DNA of 64,000 bases from Calothrix sp. PCC 7716 (GCF_019977735.1 NZ_AP025018.1:2356001-2420000), one strand, 5' to 3'. Counted from the first letter of the stretch, positions 1 through 9,576 are shown. Notes: generated from the letters alone by a model not told the origin. Numbers and translations: made by a program.

Positions 1-1131
1 GGCATGATTTAACCTTTTTATAGTGCGAGGTGTAATTTCCATGACTCTCTTCCGTTGTGTTCGAGTCAGAGCATCCCAAGCTGCTTGCTTGCAATCTTCA
101 TGAGTTTTAAGTGCTTTGCTGATTTCTTCCCATGTACTGGCAGTTTGAAATGTTTGAATCAGTAACTCAACTGTGGTCAGTTGAGGAGTGGAGGAAAGTG
201 TGATTGGGGAAGTCTCAACCTCTACAGAGGATGTTAAAAATTCATAATCATCGATTGAATGATCTTTTTCCTCTGGTTCAAAACTCCAAGCACCTTGAAC
301 ATGTTCATCTTCGTCACACTCCTGACTATAGTCCAAAGTTTCCGACTCCATTAAATCAGGTTCTGCGCTTACTTGGTCAGCATCCCAAGATTCATACAAG
401 TAGTTTACAGGCGCCGTTTCTACTTCATTATTAGGCGCCGAATATTCAGTTACTTCTAGCTCTTGGGTAACGTTATCTGATGTATAACTAACGGATGCTA
501 AAAATTTGTATTTAGATTCATAACGAACTGCCACCGCATCAGAGATAATTGCTTGTGCAGTTCTACTCTCAGCATTCATCATGAATTCCAGCATGACTCC
601 TGTGGGTTGGTCATATATGGGGCCAATTTGACAAGCTCGCTTCCCGCCTATCAGTTGCCAAATAGTTGCTGCATCTTCTTCTGTTTCTTCACGAGTAGCT
701 CGCGGTTTACGACACTGTTTTACGAAACCACGAACTTTGTCCTGAGTAATAGTAGCCAAGGTTTTCATCTGGCTAATAACAGAACTGTATTTCTTTAAGT
801 TCCCGGCTATTTGGAAGAGTGTATGTATTTCAATAAGTGCTAACTCGTGTGGAAGAAAGATGTTAAAAGCTGCTTCCAACTTGAGGTAACGCTTCTCTTC
901 CCCCTCCCAACCTAGTTTTTTTAACAATTCTTTATATTCTTTTCTAGCCAACGTTGCTTTTTGCTTTGCTAACCAAAACGCATAATGTAGAACACGCACG
1001 GTTGACGTATATAAGGCGCCGAGAGGGTGCGAACAATCATCAGCATTGGTCATGAAGTCGCTAAACTGTGCTGGAGATAAAACAAGTTCGTCCAGACTGG
1101 TAGTGCCAAATCCCTGGAATTGTGTAATCAT
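1..1131 (-). CDS. Hypothetical protein, 3' end outside the window
   Basis: The reverse strand is open from an ATG at 1131 to the window edge (377 codons, no stop), so the C-terminus is missing. The protein begins MITQFQGFGTTSLDELVLSP. Its first half is mixed and partly basic. It has an alpha-helical stretch rich in Lys/Glu (about residues 50-110), then an acidic low-complexity middle (about 215-300, many Glu/Asp), and a Trp-containing helical end near the window edge. I do not recognise the family. No signal peptide or membrane segment is visible. The codons are sensible throughout and three GGCGCC motifs fall inside. A strong hairpin at 1154-1189 lies in its probable 5' leader. The upstream neighbour on the same strand is a small HTH protein 102 bp away. 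Confidence 0.7.
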   Translation of the reverse strand, partial: MITQFQGFGTTSLDELVLSPAQFSDFMTNADDCSHPLGALYTSTVRVLHYAFWLAKQKATLARKEYKELLKKLGWEGEEKRYLKLEAAFNIFLPHELALIEIHTLFQIAGNLKKYSSVISQMKTLATITQDKVRGFVKQCRKPRATREETEEDAATIWQLIGGKRACQIGPIYDQPTGVMLEFMMNAESRTAQAIISDAVAVRYESKYKFLASVSYTSDNVTQELEVTEYSAPNNEVETAPVNYLYESWDADQVSAEPDLMESETLDYSQECDEDEHVQGAWSFEPEEKDHSIDDYEFLTSSVEVETSPITLSSTPQLTTVELLIQTFQTASTWEEISKALKTHEDCKQAAWDALTRTQRKRVMEITPRTIKRLNHA

Positions 1132-1153
1132 AGTATTCTGGAATTAATTCAAG

Positions 1154-1200
1154 GCGGCTGCACAAATCTTGCCGGACGTGTGCAGCCGCTTTGCTTTTAC
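1154..1200. terminator. Strong GC-rich hairpin between two minus-strand genes
   Basis: GCGGCTGCACA at 1154-1164 is perfectly complementary to 1179-1189 (11 bp, 14-nt loop). A T-rich run follows on the plus strand only (1190-1198). For the flanking minus-strand genes it lies between the HTH gene stop and the next start, so it could be a terminator without a U-tract or a leader hairpin. Function is inferred. Confidence 0.5.
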
Positions 1201-1233
1201 AATATTTATAATACTGCTAAACACAGCTTTTGT

Positions 1234-1566
1234 TTACATATAATTGTTAAATATTTTTGCGGAATTAAAAAAAGCACTCACATCGACATTAAAGACTTTG
1301 CAAAGCACTTGTACTACTTTGAGCGAAACGGTTATATCGTCGCTTTTAAGGCGTTTTGCGAATATATGAGGCTGTTCCAGTTGTTGTATATATTGATATG
1401 CAACCCTGTATCCTAATTGATTGGTCATTTCTGATAATTGTCGGCGAGTCATATTTCCGCGTAAAGCTTGCAGTGTCAATGCTTGTTGCTGCGTCCACGT
1501 CAAACTATAAACATGCTTAATATCTACCATAACGATTTCATTTTTACTGTTGGTACTTGTCATCAT
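1234..1566 (-). CDS. Small helix-turn-helix DNA-binding protein
   Basis: About 110 aa from the ATG at 1566 (MMTSTNSKNE); the frame is open up to an ATG at 1671, but the extra 35 residues look non-native. The central part reads like an XRE/Cro-type HTH: helix (QQQALTLQALRGNMTRRQ), a turn with LSEMTNQLGYRVAYQYI as the likely recognition helix, then a helix ending in KVVQVLCKVFNVDVSAFF. The phrase KVLCKVFNVDVSAFF resembles the end of lambda-repressor-like domains, where a residue describing repressor state is followed by the dimer helix. The role is presumably transcriptional regulation; the target is unknown. No clear ribosome-binding site was seen, so the start is uncertain. Confidence 0.55.
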   Translation of the reverse strand: MMTSTNSKNEIVMVDIKHVYSLTWTQQQALTLQALRGNMTRRQLSEMTNQLGYRVAYQYIQQLEQPHIFAKRLKSDDITVSLKVVQVLCKVFNVDVSAFFNSAKIFNNYM

Positions 1567-1873
1567 AAAATTTCTATATATTGTTGCCAGCAGTATTAAC
1601 TTAGCATTGAGATGCTCGATATGAAGAAGAAACATGGCACTTACGCTTATACTACCCCGGCGGCTAAGCAAAAATTTACTACAATTCGCAGTAATTGAGA
1701 AAGCTATTCGTTTTATGCTCTTATCGCGTAGACGCGCCTAGTAGTAGCACGGTTGTACAGTCAGTAATGTTGGTAGTATTTGAAACTATAATACTACTTG
1801 ATAATCAGGCACCTGCCTTATTTTATTCATACCAACACCGTAGACAAATTTCCCGTGTGCATGAACATGCAGA

Positions 1874-1903
1874 GTTCACAGTTCTGTTTCGTTTACTGTG
1901 AAC
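1874..1903. repeat. Short perfect inverted repeat in an intergenic gap
   Basis: GTTCACAGT (1874-1882) and ACTGTGAAC (1895-1903) form a 9-bp stem with a 12-nt loop, 58 bp beyond the stop of the U32 gene. There is no T-run on the minus strand. It may act as a 3' hairpin for that gene. The rest of 1672-1960 shows nothing further. Confidence 0.35.
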
Positions 1904-1960
1904 TGCTATGCTTATGCTTATTTGTGTACTTTTTCAATCACAATTAAAAATATCAGGCGC

Positions 1961-4501
1961 CTACGAGCGTGCAACTGTACCCCGCGTAACACCAAGTTGA
2001 TTTTGTAGCCTTAACTGGCGCCATAATTGCGAACCAGTTATTTTACCTTGTAACAACTGTTGATAATACTGTATTATTTGAGCCACCTCTTCGGGTTTTT
2101 CATTTACAAACTCAATCCGAAAACTTTGTAAACCAAGCTCAATTAATCGCTGTACGTACTCGGCGCCAGTTTGAGCGGTGGCATTAAATACCGTATTGCG
2201 ACATCCTAAGTCAGCTTGGAGAATATGCTCGCTTCCGACTCTATCACGTAACTTAACCTCATGTTTTTCACATGGGCGCCCGCAATCACGAAAATCTTTG
2301 CCATCAGAAAGAAACGCACAAAATACACAATGCTCCATATGAAACATAGGCATATGTTGATGTATAGTGACTTCGTACCAGTTAGGGGGTGAGGTTGTAA
2401 GTAAATCTTCTAACTGATTAATATTTAAGTCGTAAGAAGCAGTTAACCGTTCTAAGCCAAAATTATTCTTGAAATAATCTGCCGTTAGTGGGTTTGCGAT
2501 ATTGAGAGAGAAATCTCCTATACATCTATCATTGGCAAAGAATTGAAGATGGTCATAGTTACGTATTAAATACCCATCTGCATTACACGCACGTACCTGC
2601 TGTAAAATCCAGTTTTCCCCAGGTTTGGTAATTCGGGGTGGTGCAACGAAAATAGTAGGGAGTGCTGAGTGTTGAGTGCTGAGTGCTGAGTTTCTTACTG
2701 TTTCTACTGCTTCGTGATATTTTTTGGGGTCTTCAAATTCGCAGTATAGTGTTTCAATTCCTGCATTGAGTGCAGTTTGTAGCTGTTCGAGATTACGAAC
2801 TAAGACAATTAGAGAGGTAATAGTTTTGGGTTGAGTTTGTTGTGTAGGTAATAAATCTTTTAGCGAAGCATTTGATTTTGATTGCCAGCGTTTCGGTTTT
2901 GCTCGTTGTTCTTCTAACTTTGCGACAATATCTCGACGCATTCGGTTTAATTCGCTGACTGGAACAATTACCTCACCTTTGAGATTATTCGTTAAATTAC
3001 CTAACTTAAACGGTGTATTACCCAAACGTCCAAATTGTTCTTCTAATTTTTCTTGCGTTAACGGTTTATTACGTGCTGTTTCTAATGGAACTGAAGATTC
3101 AACTAAAACTATATTACCTATTTCATCGCGACAAACGGCGCCTAAACAAACTCCACTTTCTCCATGAACTTCAATATCAAGGGGACGCTGGAACTGTGGT
3201 ATATCTCCTGCATAACTTTGTCGCACCTGTTTATCTAATTCAGGGTCGCTGGTTTTCCATAGCTTATCCCCTATATAAATTCGGCGCCAGTTTATATTAC
3301 CGCGTCCAAAGCTAATTACTGTATCTCTACCTTGTTGATGTACAGCATATACTCGTCCACCTTCTTCTTTTGCTTCAGGATGTCCGTTGTCAAATACAAT
3401 ACCATCACCTGCTTTGAGCGGCGCCTCTAATTTAACTACTACTTCTTCGTTATTTACACGTTTAACTCTACCTAAATATACTCCGCGCTTTTTACCAAAT
3501 TTAGCATGTACTAATTCTTGATTGTTAATTCCACGGAACCAGCCTGTATATAAACCACGCGAAAACGCCATTTCTAATTTATATTCTTTTTCTTCTTCTT
3601 CTTTTGAAGTATTTTCTACTATTTCTTCTTCCTCTGGTGCCTCCATTAATTTATCTAATGCTTCACGATAAACACGAGTAACGTTTGCTACATATTCAGG
3701 TGCTTTTAATCGTCCTTCAATTTTAAGACAGCTAACTCCAGATTTAACTAAATCGGGTAAAACGCTCAAACCTGCTAAATCTTGTGGACTAAGTAAATAT
3801 TTTTTATCTTTTAAATTTAATACTTCGCCATCAACTATCATTTCATATGGCATTCTACAAGCTTGGGCACATTCACCTCGGTTTGCAGAACGTCCTCCTA
3901 ATGCTTCAGATGTTAAACATTGTCCTGAATATGCCACACATAAGGCGCCGTGAACAAATACCTCTAAAGGTAAAGTGGCACCGCGATATTGCATTCTATT
4001 TTGGATTTTGCTAATTTCTGATAATGAACATTCGCGTGCAAGTACAACTAAATTACATCCTAATTCCTGGGCAAACTCTACACCAACTTCGCTCGTAATA
4101 GTCATTTGAGTCGAAGCGTGAATAGGGAAGTCTTCGGAAATGTGACGAATTAAACGACAAATACCAATATCTTGAACGATTACCGCGTCTACACCTGCGC
4201 TAATAATTGTACGTAAATATTTTTCTGCTTCGCGTAACTCTTGCGGAAATATTAATGTGTTGAGGGTGACATATCCTTTAACACCACGACTATGCAAAAA
4301 CTCCATTAACTCAGGCAAGTCAGCTTCGGTAAAATTTTCTGCACGCATTCTAGCGTTGAACTTGTCTAAACCGAAGTATATTGCATCGGCGCCGTTTTCT
4401 ACAGCAGCTTTTGCACACTCCCAGTTACCTGCTGGCGCCAGAAGTGAGGGACGATTTAAAGTGTGCGCGTATGGAGGGGTAATTTGGAGTTCGGCTTGCA
4501 T
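1961..4501 (-). CDS. U32 family peptidase-like protein (RlhA/YhbU type)
   Basis: About 846 aa from the ATG at 4501 (MQAELQITPP). The open frame continues to 4588, but the extra residues are encoded by an intergenic repeat, so 4501 is preferred. The N-terminal half is a TIM-barrel-like U32 domain (SLLAPAGNWECAKAAVENGA, then DAIYFG). The family signature with clustered cysteines sits near residues 185-225 (EVFVHGALCVAYSGQC, GGRSANRGECAQACR). A DUF3656-like middle follows. The C-terminal lobe has CVFC, CGRPC and a further Cys (LGCRNTVF). Family members include RlhA, which hydroxylates 23S rRNA C2501 using a Cys-bound cofactor; protease activity is historical and doubtful. A lineage-typical heptamer repeat is embedded in the coding sequence at 2660-2690. 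Confidence 0.9.
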   Translation of the reverse strand: MQAELQITPPYAHTLNRPSLLAPAGNWECAKAAVENGADAIYFGLDKFNARMRAENFTEADLPELMEFLHSRGVKGYVTLNTLIFPQELREAEKYLRTIISAGVDAVIVQDIGICRLIRHISEDFPIHASTQMTITSEVGVEFAQELGCNLVVLARECSLSEISKIQNRMQYRGATLPLEVFVHGALCVAYSGQCLTSEALGGRSANRGECAQACRMPYEMIVDGEVLNLKDKKYLLSPQDLAGLSVLPDLVKSGVSCLKIEGRLKAPEYVANVTRVYREALDKLMEAPEEEEIVENTSKEEEEKEYKLEMAFSRGLYTGWFRGINNQELVHAKFGKKRGVYLGRVKRVNNEEVVVKLEAPLKAGDGIVFDNGHPEAKEEGGRVYAVHQQGRDTVISFGRGNINWRRIYIGDKLWKTSDPELDKQVRQSYAGDIPQFQRPLDIEVHGESGVCLGAVCRDEIGNIVLVESSVPLETARNKPLTQEKLEEQFGRLGNTPFKLGNLTNNLKGEVIVPVSELNRMRRDIVAKLEEQRAKPKRWQSKSNASLKDLLPTQQTQPKTITSLIVLVRNLEQLQTALNAGIETLYCEFEDPKKYHEAVETVRNSALSTQHSALPTIFVAPPRITKPGENWILQQVRACNADGYLIRNYDHLQFFANDRCIGDFSLNIANPLTADYFKNNFGLERLTASYDLNINQLEDLLTTSPPNWYEVTIHQHMPMFHMEHCVFCAFLSDGKDFRDCGRPCEKHEVKLRDRVGSEHILQADLGCRNTVFNATAQTGAEYVQRLIELGLQSFRIEFVNEKPEEVAQIIQYYQQLLQGKITGSQLWRQLRLQNQLGVTRGTVARS
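2660..2690. repeat. AGTGCTG heptamer repeat inside a coding region
   Basis: Four imperfect copies of the heptamer AGTGCTG lie in frame within the U32 gene and encode a Ser/Ala/Leu/Thr/His-rich insert. The same heptamer is intergenic at 16935-16965, 33790-33830 and (inverted) 33840-33872. It is a short tandemly repeated repetitive (STRR) sequence of the kind common in Nostocales. Confidence 0.7.
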
Positions 4502-4561
4502 GGTAGTGAGGGAGGAGAGTAACACCTTACTAATGATATCGTCTAGAAAGCTCGAATTGTA

Positions 4562-4582
4562 GCACAGGCATCTTGCCTGTGC
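4562..4582. repeat. Dispersed palindromic repeat, copy 1
   Basis: GCACAGGCA/TGCCTGTGC around a 3-nt centre. A near-identical copy sits at 22844-22864. Both are followed within about 30 bp by a poly-T/ACCACAGAGACACAGAG-type repeat, so the two form one composite intergenic element of about 60 bp. It overlaps the N-terminal extension of the U32 open frame, which argues against a start upstream of 4501. Confidence 0.65.
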
Positions 4583-4732
4583 AGTCATGTATATTTTTTA
4601 CCACACAGACACACAGAGAACAAAAAAAGAGAGATTTTATTTGGAGGTTCCAACCTGCCAAAATAAATGTCATTCTGAGCGACAGCGAAGAATCTTGAAG
4701 ATTTTGAAATTTGTAAGAAGCTCTATTGTTTA

Positions 4733-6969
4733 CTGTGCGTTCGCTCATTTTTATAGTCGAAGAGGAATTAATTCCTTGAGGGTAAAGGAATAGGACGCTT
4801 AATAGAACTAAAAGCATTTTCAGTTAGCTTGTAAGACATTTGATAGAAAGATGTGTACGTATGTTATTAAGTAAATAGGTAAAAATTAATTCTCTTGCTC
4901 TCTCAATCATATCGCTCTCCATCGGAGAGTAGGGAAAGCTTATTGAAATAAAAACTTGTCGAGGTAAAAATCTAAATAAATTGCACGAAAATATGCCCGC
5001 TATTTATTTGCTTCTCCATTTTGGGAGATAGAATAAATACCAGTTTTCTTTGAATACTTTGGTAATATAACTATTTATAAAGGATAAAGTTTTAAAGAAA
5101 GGAAAAACCAGGCAATTATGTTTTACATAGCAGCGAATCTAGCTGATAAAGAGATTCAGGCATTTTCATCAATATAAGAATTTGTTTTTGAAGCTCGTTA
5201 ATCGGAGTAATAAAAATGGTAGAATCAGGAAGAAAGTAGAGAGTTAAATTACAAAAAGCTTTAAGCATTTGCTCGGCAGACGGGCGAAAAGTTTTTCGCT
5301 TAGGATTGCCGTCATAAAGGCCAGCTAACGATTGATTAGTATCTATAAGTGCCTGTCTTACCACAAACTCCATCAAGGTAAATACTCGCAAAGCAATATT
5401 TAAAACAAACATTAAGCCGACAATTCTGTCTTGGTTTTGGAAGTAAATAGGTAGGGCTGGTAAAGAACCTATGCATAAAACGATGAAAACCCCGCTCTAA
5501 AAGCCATTCATCTCTGTAGTACATTACGGCTTGTGGTAATGTTAGTTGAACAGTTGGCGCATTCGTAACATACAACCGCCATCCCGCTAATTTTTCTGCT
5601 TCTTTAATTGCTTCCTCAATCTTCTGAATATGAAGTTGAAAACATATTTTAGTTACTTCCTCAACTGGAGAGTTTTTTGATGGTCGTCCCCGTCCAACAT
5701 AGCGAGTTTCCTTAGTAATTTCTTCTGTAATCATCGTTGAGAAGAAATCGCTAACACGGTGACGTTTGAGAATGTTTTCGACTTTCTGTTCCAGTTGTTC
5801 CCGGTCTTCTAGCGGCTTTGCTGCTAATTTGTTGAGGGCCGCAATCGCGCAGTGGATGCGTTGCTGTTGACCACGTATTGTGGCTTCAGCAAGGCTTTGA
5901 GAATACACCACCAAGTAGCGTTCGTGCCAACGCACCAATTTGTTAGTTTCTGGATTTAACCAAAACTTACCTAACTCTACTTCAAACCCCTTTCCTACTG
6001 CTGGTTCTAATTCATCTTGTCGCGGTAAACGAATCTCTGTAGCCTCTGCTGGTGGGTCAAGTACCCATTGCTTGAGATACTGAGGGTGTTGTCCACTCAT
6101 TGGCACGGGAATGCAGTAAACACCACCATTTGCTGCAATGTTCGCGCGGGTAAAAATTGACCCAGCCTTACAATCAGCTATGAAAACAAACTTTTTGTGC
6201 CCAATAACTTTCACAATTTTTTGCCAGGTGGGAAAATATAATGGGTCATCGGCTCCATTTCCTTCAAGGGTAGCACTGACCAACGGCATTCCCATCGGGT
6301 CAAGGGTTGCCAGTAATTGACGGTACTGCAATAAATCAGGGCGTTTATCTTTGGAGTAGCCATAACGTAGTAGACTTTCTTCTGATGATTCTCCCTGTTC
6401 ATGGTTGACGCTAAAACTACTAGTGTCACTTCGTGCGACTTCCGTAGGCAGTTGGTAAGCGCGAATTATATGTCGTCCTAACTTTATTTCTATTTCCTGC
6501 CTTGCCTCTGACTGTATACCTAACTCTTCGACTACATCGCCCAATCGGTCATCTGTGGTATCTTTTTCTCGTATTGACCACCCAGTACTTAACTCTAAAA
6601 TATGACGATGTTCCTCGACCCAGGCTTGTACAGCACATAGGCGATGGTCTGATTGAGTAATAATATATGTCAATAACAATACACTTAATTGACCGTAACT
6701 CAGCCCTTGATGGTTTCCGTGTAGTGGGCTTAGTTTTTGGTCAATAGATTTAGCCACTTCCATCTGTTTGAGCCATTCAACTATTACGGGAATATCATCA
6801 ATTCTCTCAGAATCAATTTTTACTTTTTCACTTATCAACATACGTACACCATGAACTAGAATATGTCTTACACATTACTGGAAAATGGTGCCAAGCTTAC
6901 TGACTGCCCTATTCCTCTCCTCTCAAGGCATTAATTCCCCTTCGACTATAAAAATGAGCGAACGCACAG
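4733..6969 (-). mobile_element. IS1634-type insertion sequence with 62-bp terminal inverted repeats
   Basis: The ends 4733-4794 and 6908-6969 are inverted copies of one another over about 62 bp, with only a handful of mismatches (both begin CTGTGCGTTCGCTC). The 6-bp direct repeat TGTTTA flanks the element at 4727-4732 and 6970-6975, giving a clear target-site duplication. Length is 2237 bp. It carries one transposase gene on the minus strand, which is frameshifted. Between the left end and the gene (4795-5115) nothing else is coded. The right-hand duplication overlaps the first bases of a degenerate CRISPR repeat, so the element inserted exactly at the array edge. Confidence 0.9.
5116..6841 (-). 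pseudogene. IS1634-family transposase, frameshifted near its C-terminus
   Basis: The main frame (6841 down to 5336) begins MLISEKVKIDSERIDDIPV, a DUF4277-like N-terminal region, followed by a DDE transposase core (for example KFVFIADCKAGSIFTR). It reads through the Tyr-rich C-terminal region up to RGFHRFMH. Just after this, near 5470-5480, the conserved continuation (LPIYFQNQDRIVGLM, then VLNIALRVFTLMEFVVR and so on) is found in another frame and runs to a stop at 5116. Joining the frames gives roughly the full family length of 570-plus residues. No A-rich slippery site is evident, so an inactivating indel is more likely than programmed frameshifting. The element is probably immobile unless helped in trans. 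Confidence 0.85.
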
Positions 6970-6970
6970 T

Positions 6971-7728
6971 GTTTAAATTACTTTAAGAGATTATTTAAAA
7001 TTTCAATGCTTTTGGCCGATATATTGGAGAGCCAATAATTACTGTTTCAATCCCTTCAAGAGATTATTTGAAATTTCAATCTGTTTATCTATACGAGTTT
7101 GTCGCCATTGCCCAGTTTCAATCCCTTCAAGGGATTATTTGAAATTTCAATTTGGTGTCGTATCAATACTCAAAATGCCGCTATCGGTTTCAATCCCTTT
7201 AAGGGATTATTTGAAATTTCAATCTGTTATTTTTTGTCCTCTAGCTAAAGGTTTATTAGGTTTCAATCCCTTTAAGGGATTATTTGAAATTTCAATAAAC
7301 GAATTTTTAGTAGTATCTGGGCAAAATTGGTTTCAATCCCTTTAAGGGATTATTTGAAATTTCAATCCACGATTGAAGAAATTGCTCAAATTATTGACTT
7401 GTTTCAATCCCTTTAAGGGATTATTTGAAATTTCAATATAATTTCCCCATGCACTTTGTACCCAATTTTTCGTGTTTCAATCCCTTTAAGGGATTATTTG
7501 AAATTTCAATTTTTTTACAGCCGACAACATTTCGCTCCAATCGGCGCCGTTTCAATCCCTTTAAGGGATTATTTGAAATTTCAATCTAAAGCTAGGTCGC
7601 TTTTCGTTACCGAATTTTTGTTTCAATCCCTTTAAGGGATTATTTGAAATTTCAATGTGGCGCCATCAGCAAGCTGAGAAAGGCAGAGAGCGTTTCAATC
7701 CCTTTAAGGGATTATTTGAAATTTCAAT
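6971..7728 (-). CRISPR. Orphan CRISPR array, 11 repeats of 37 bp and 10 spacers
   Basis: On the plus strand the repeat begins GTTTCAATCCC and ends GAAATTTCAAT. Repeats start at 6971, 7044, 7115, 7187, 7260, 7330, 7401, 7474, 7549, 7620 and 7692; spacers are 33-38 bp. The first copy (6971-7007) is strongly degenerate and those at 7044 and 7115 carry one or two changes, while the others are identical. Degeneracy marks the trailer end, so the leader should be on the right and transcription runs on the minus strand, where each repeat ends GGGATTGAAAC, the usual cyanobacterial 3' end. No cas gene occurs in the window. Two spacers contain GGCGCC. Confidence 0.97.
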
Positions 7729-8585
7729 GGTTTGATTCAGAACTACTGACATATTTGGTTTTCAAGGTGCTGTTCCGCGAACCTGGAATAAGGATAGCGT
7801 TCTGGAGATTGGTGTGTCAAGATAAGCATAGGTAAAAATAGCTGGAATGTATAGATGATAGGAGTTTCAGAGTTACCGCGAACCTTTTAAACTGCTGAAA
7901 TGCTTCAAAGAACCACAGGGTAAGTGTTTTGGTCGTCAATTAAAAATCTGCTTGAAAAACACCCTACGGTTCGCGGTATTGTTGGAAAATTTGGAATTTT
8001 AGGTACAATTACACTAACTCTGGGTTTATATTATCGCTAGCATTGCTTAAAGATGCTTCGTTCCTCAGCATGACATGTCAGACTTCCGGGGCAGATAATT
8101 GATTACTTTGATATTCATTACTTTGACTTCGTTCCTCAGTATGACATGTCGGCGCCGTTAGTGGAAGTATGATGTAACAAAAGTGGATAATATGTTTCTG
8201 TTGTGATTTTTGGCATTTTTATACTGTTAAAGATATATCTTGGGGTTGAGTAGTTTATCTTTCCTCAGTATTAATATTGTAAGACTTGGTACGATTACAA
8301 CTACAGATGACGGTTATTACCACCCTTTGTGTTTAAGGAGTTAGTTAAATTATAAAGGTAATTACCTTAAGCGCTTATACCGAGTTGGTAAGTTAATAAG
8401 GCTGCATCTCTAATATGTTTTGTTTAGGTTTAATCATATAAAGTTTCGAGTCTGATTTTTGAGTCGAGACGCTTCACACTTCATGCTTTATAGTTTTGTT
8501 TTTCAGTAAATTTAATATTTTTGTAATTATTAATACCGTAGAGATGTGATATATCACGTCTTTACATGAATCTGGTTATTTAACA
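7729..8585. other. 857-bp gene-free stretch: likely CRISPR leader plus repeats
   Basis: No convincing gene is present. The part next to the array is the expected leader. Within it ACCGCGAACC (7875-7884) and GGTTCGCGGT (7968-7977) are perfect inverted copies. Inside them AGGGTAAGTGTTTT and AAAAACACCCT are also roughly complementary, so 7875-7977 could fold into one long hairpin. A 24-bp direct repeat (CTTCGTTCCTCAG then TATGACATGTC or CATGACATGTC) occurs at 8056 and 8127. Palindromes AAGGTAATTACCTT (8355-8368) and AAGCGCTT (8369-8376) adjoin each other. A GTAGAGATGTGATATATCACGTC-like repeat lies just before the next gene (8538-8565). Confidence 0.55.
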
Positions 8586-9476
8586 GTGAAAAAGTACTTT
8601 ATTACAGCAATAATTGCTCTACTTAGTTTAATTATGGTTTTAGTTACATCCTCATTACACGATAACACCAGTGCGCGTACTATCAATCAAATATATGTTT
8701 TTGGCGATAGTCTCTCAGATACTGGGAATATGTATCGTGCGACAAATAGGAATTATCCACCCAATCCACCGTATTTTCAAGGACGTTATTCTAATGGTCA
8801 GGTGTGGGTTGAGTATCTTGCCTCAAAGTTAACGCTTGATGCTAAACAAAGTGCAAATTTTGCTTTTGGTGGCGCCATGACGGGTAAGGTTAGTAATAAT
8901 GGTATCCCTGGTTTACTAGGACAAGTTGAGAATTTTACTAAAAATCAGCTAAACGCAAACGATAGCGGACTTTATGTAATTTGGGCAGGTGCTAATGACT
9001 ATATATATGGTGTTGCTGATTCAACAGCACCTGTTATAAACATTACTCAAACCGTCGAGTCCTTACTGAAGGCAGGCGCCAAAAAAATCTTGGTTGCTGA
9101 TTTACCTGATTTAGGTGATTTGCCAGCGACAAAAAGCAGTGCTAGTTCTCAAAGTCTAAGTGCAGTCACAAAAGCACATAATCAGGGTTTGGCTAAATCG
9201 TTATCACAACTGCAACAAAAATTTGACTCGAAATCACAAATCATCGAGTTAGATATAAGTTCGCTCTATAAGGATGCAATTTCTAACCCATCTAAATATG
9301 GTTTTACAAACGTGACAAGTGCTTGTTTAAATCAAGGAGCAACTTGTAGTAATCCCAACCAGTTTCTATTCTGGGATGGTATTCATCCAACAACTGCTGC
9401 ACATCAAATTATTGCCGAAAAAGCCTTTACTGCTCTTAATACTCAAACTTCTCAATTACAATTAGGCGCCGTTTAA
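8586..9476 (+). CDS. Secreted GDSL/SGNH-family lipase or esterase
   Basis: 296 aa starting at a GTG. The N-terminus (MKKYFITAIIALLSLIMVLV) is a signal peptide or membrane anchor. SGNH blocks are clear: block I FGDSLSDTGN with the nucleophile Ser42, block III WAGANDY with the conserved Asn, and block V DGIHPTTAAH with the Asp-His pair near residues 264-274. These belong to the phospholipase/lecithinase/haemolysin branch of GDSL hydrolases, which cleave acyl esters outside the cytoplasm. The length fits a single-domain enzyme with no autotransporter barrel. It stands alone: 857 bp upstream are gene-free and a DUF4058 gene follows after 100 bp. The actual substrate cannot be told. Confidence 0.9.
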   Translation: MKKYFITAIIALLSLIMVLVTSSLHDNTSARTINQIYVFGDSLSDTGNMYRATNRNYPPNPPYFQGRYSNGQVWVEYLASKLTLDAKQSANFAFGGAMTGKVSNNGIPGLLGQVENFTKNQLNANDSGLYVIWAGANDYIYGVADSTAPVINITQTVESLLKAGAKKILVADLPDLGDLPATKSSASSQSLSAVTKAHNQGLAKSLSQLQQKFDSKSQIIELDISSLYKDAISNPSKYGFTNVTSACLNQGATCSNPNQFLFWDGIHPTTAAHQIIAEKAFTALNTQTSQLQLGAV

Positions 9477-9576
9477 CTCTTTCCTTTGTGCCCTTTGTGT
9501 TCTTTGTGGTTATATATTTAAAACTACAAAGGACAAGAATATTACAATAAAGAAAGAGCATTAGGGTGAGATCACT

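Noticed and set aside
4530-4817. 95-codon minus-strand frame upstream of the U32 gene
   Set aside because: It is made of the composite intergenic repeat and the IS left end.
5116-6841. Programmed frameshift in the IS1634-type transposase
   Set aside because: There is no A-rich slippery heptamer at the frame change and this family normally uses a single frame, so a mutation is more likely.
6842-8585. cas genes next to the CRISPR array
   Set aside because: No open frame between the IS and the GDSL gene encodes anything resembling Cas1, Cas2 or an effector.
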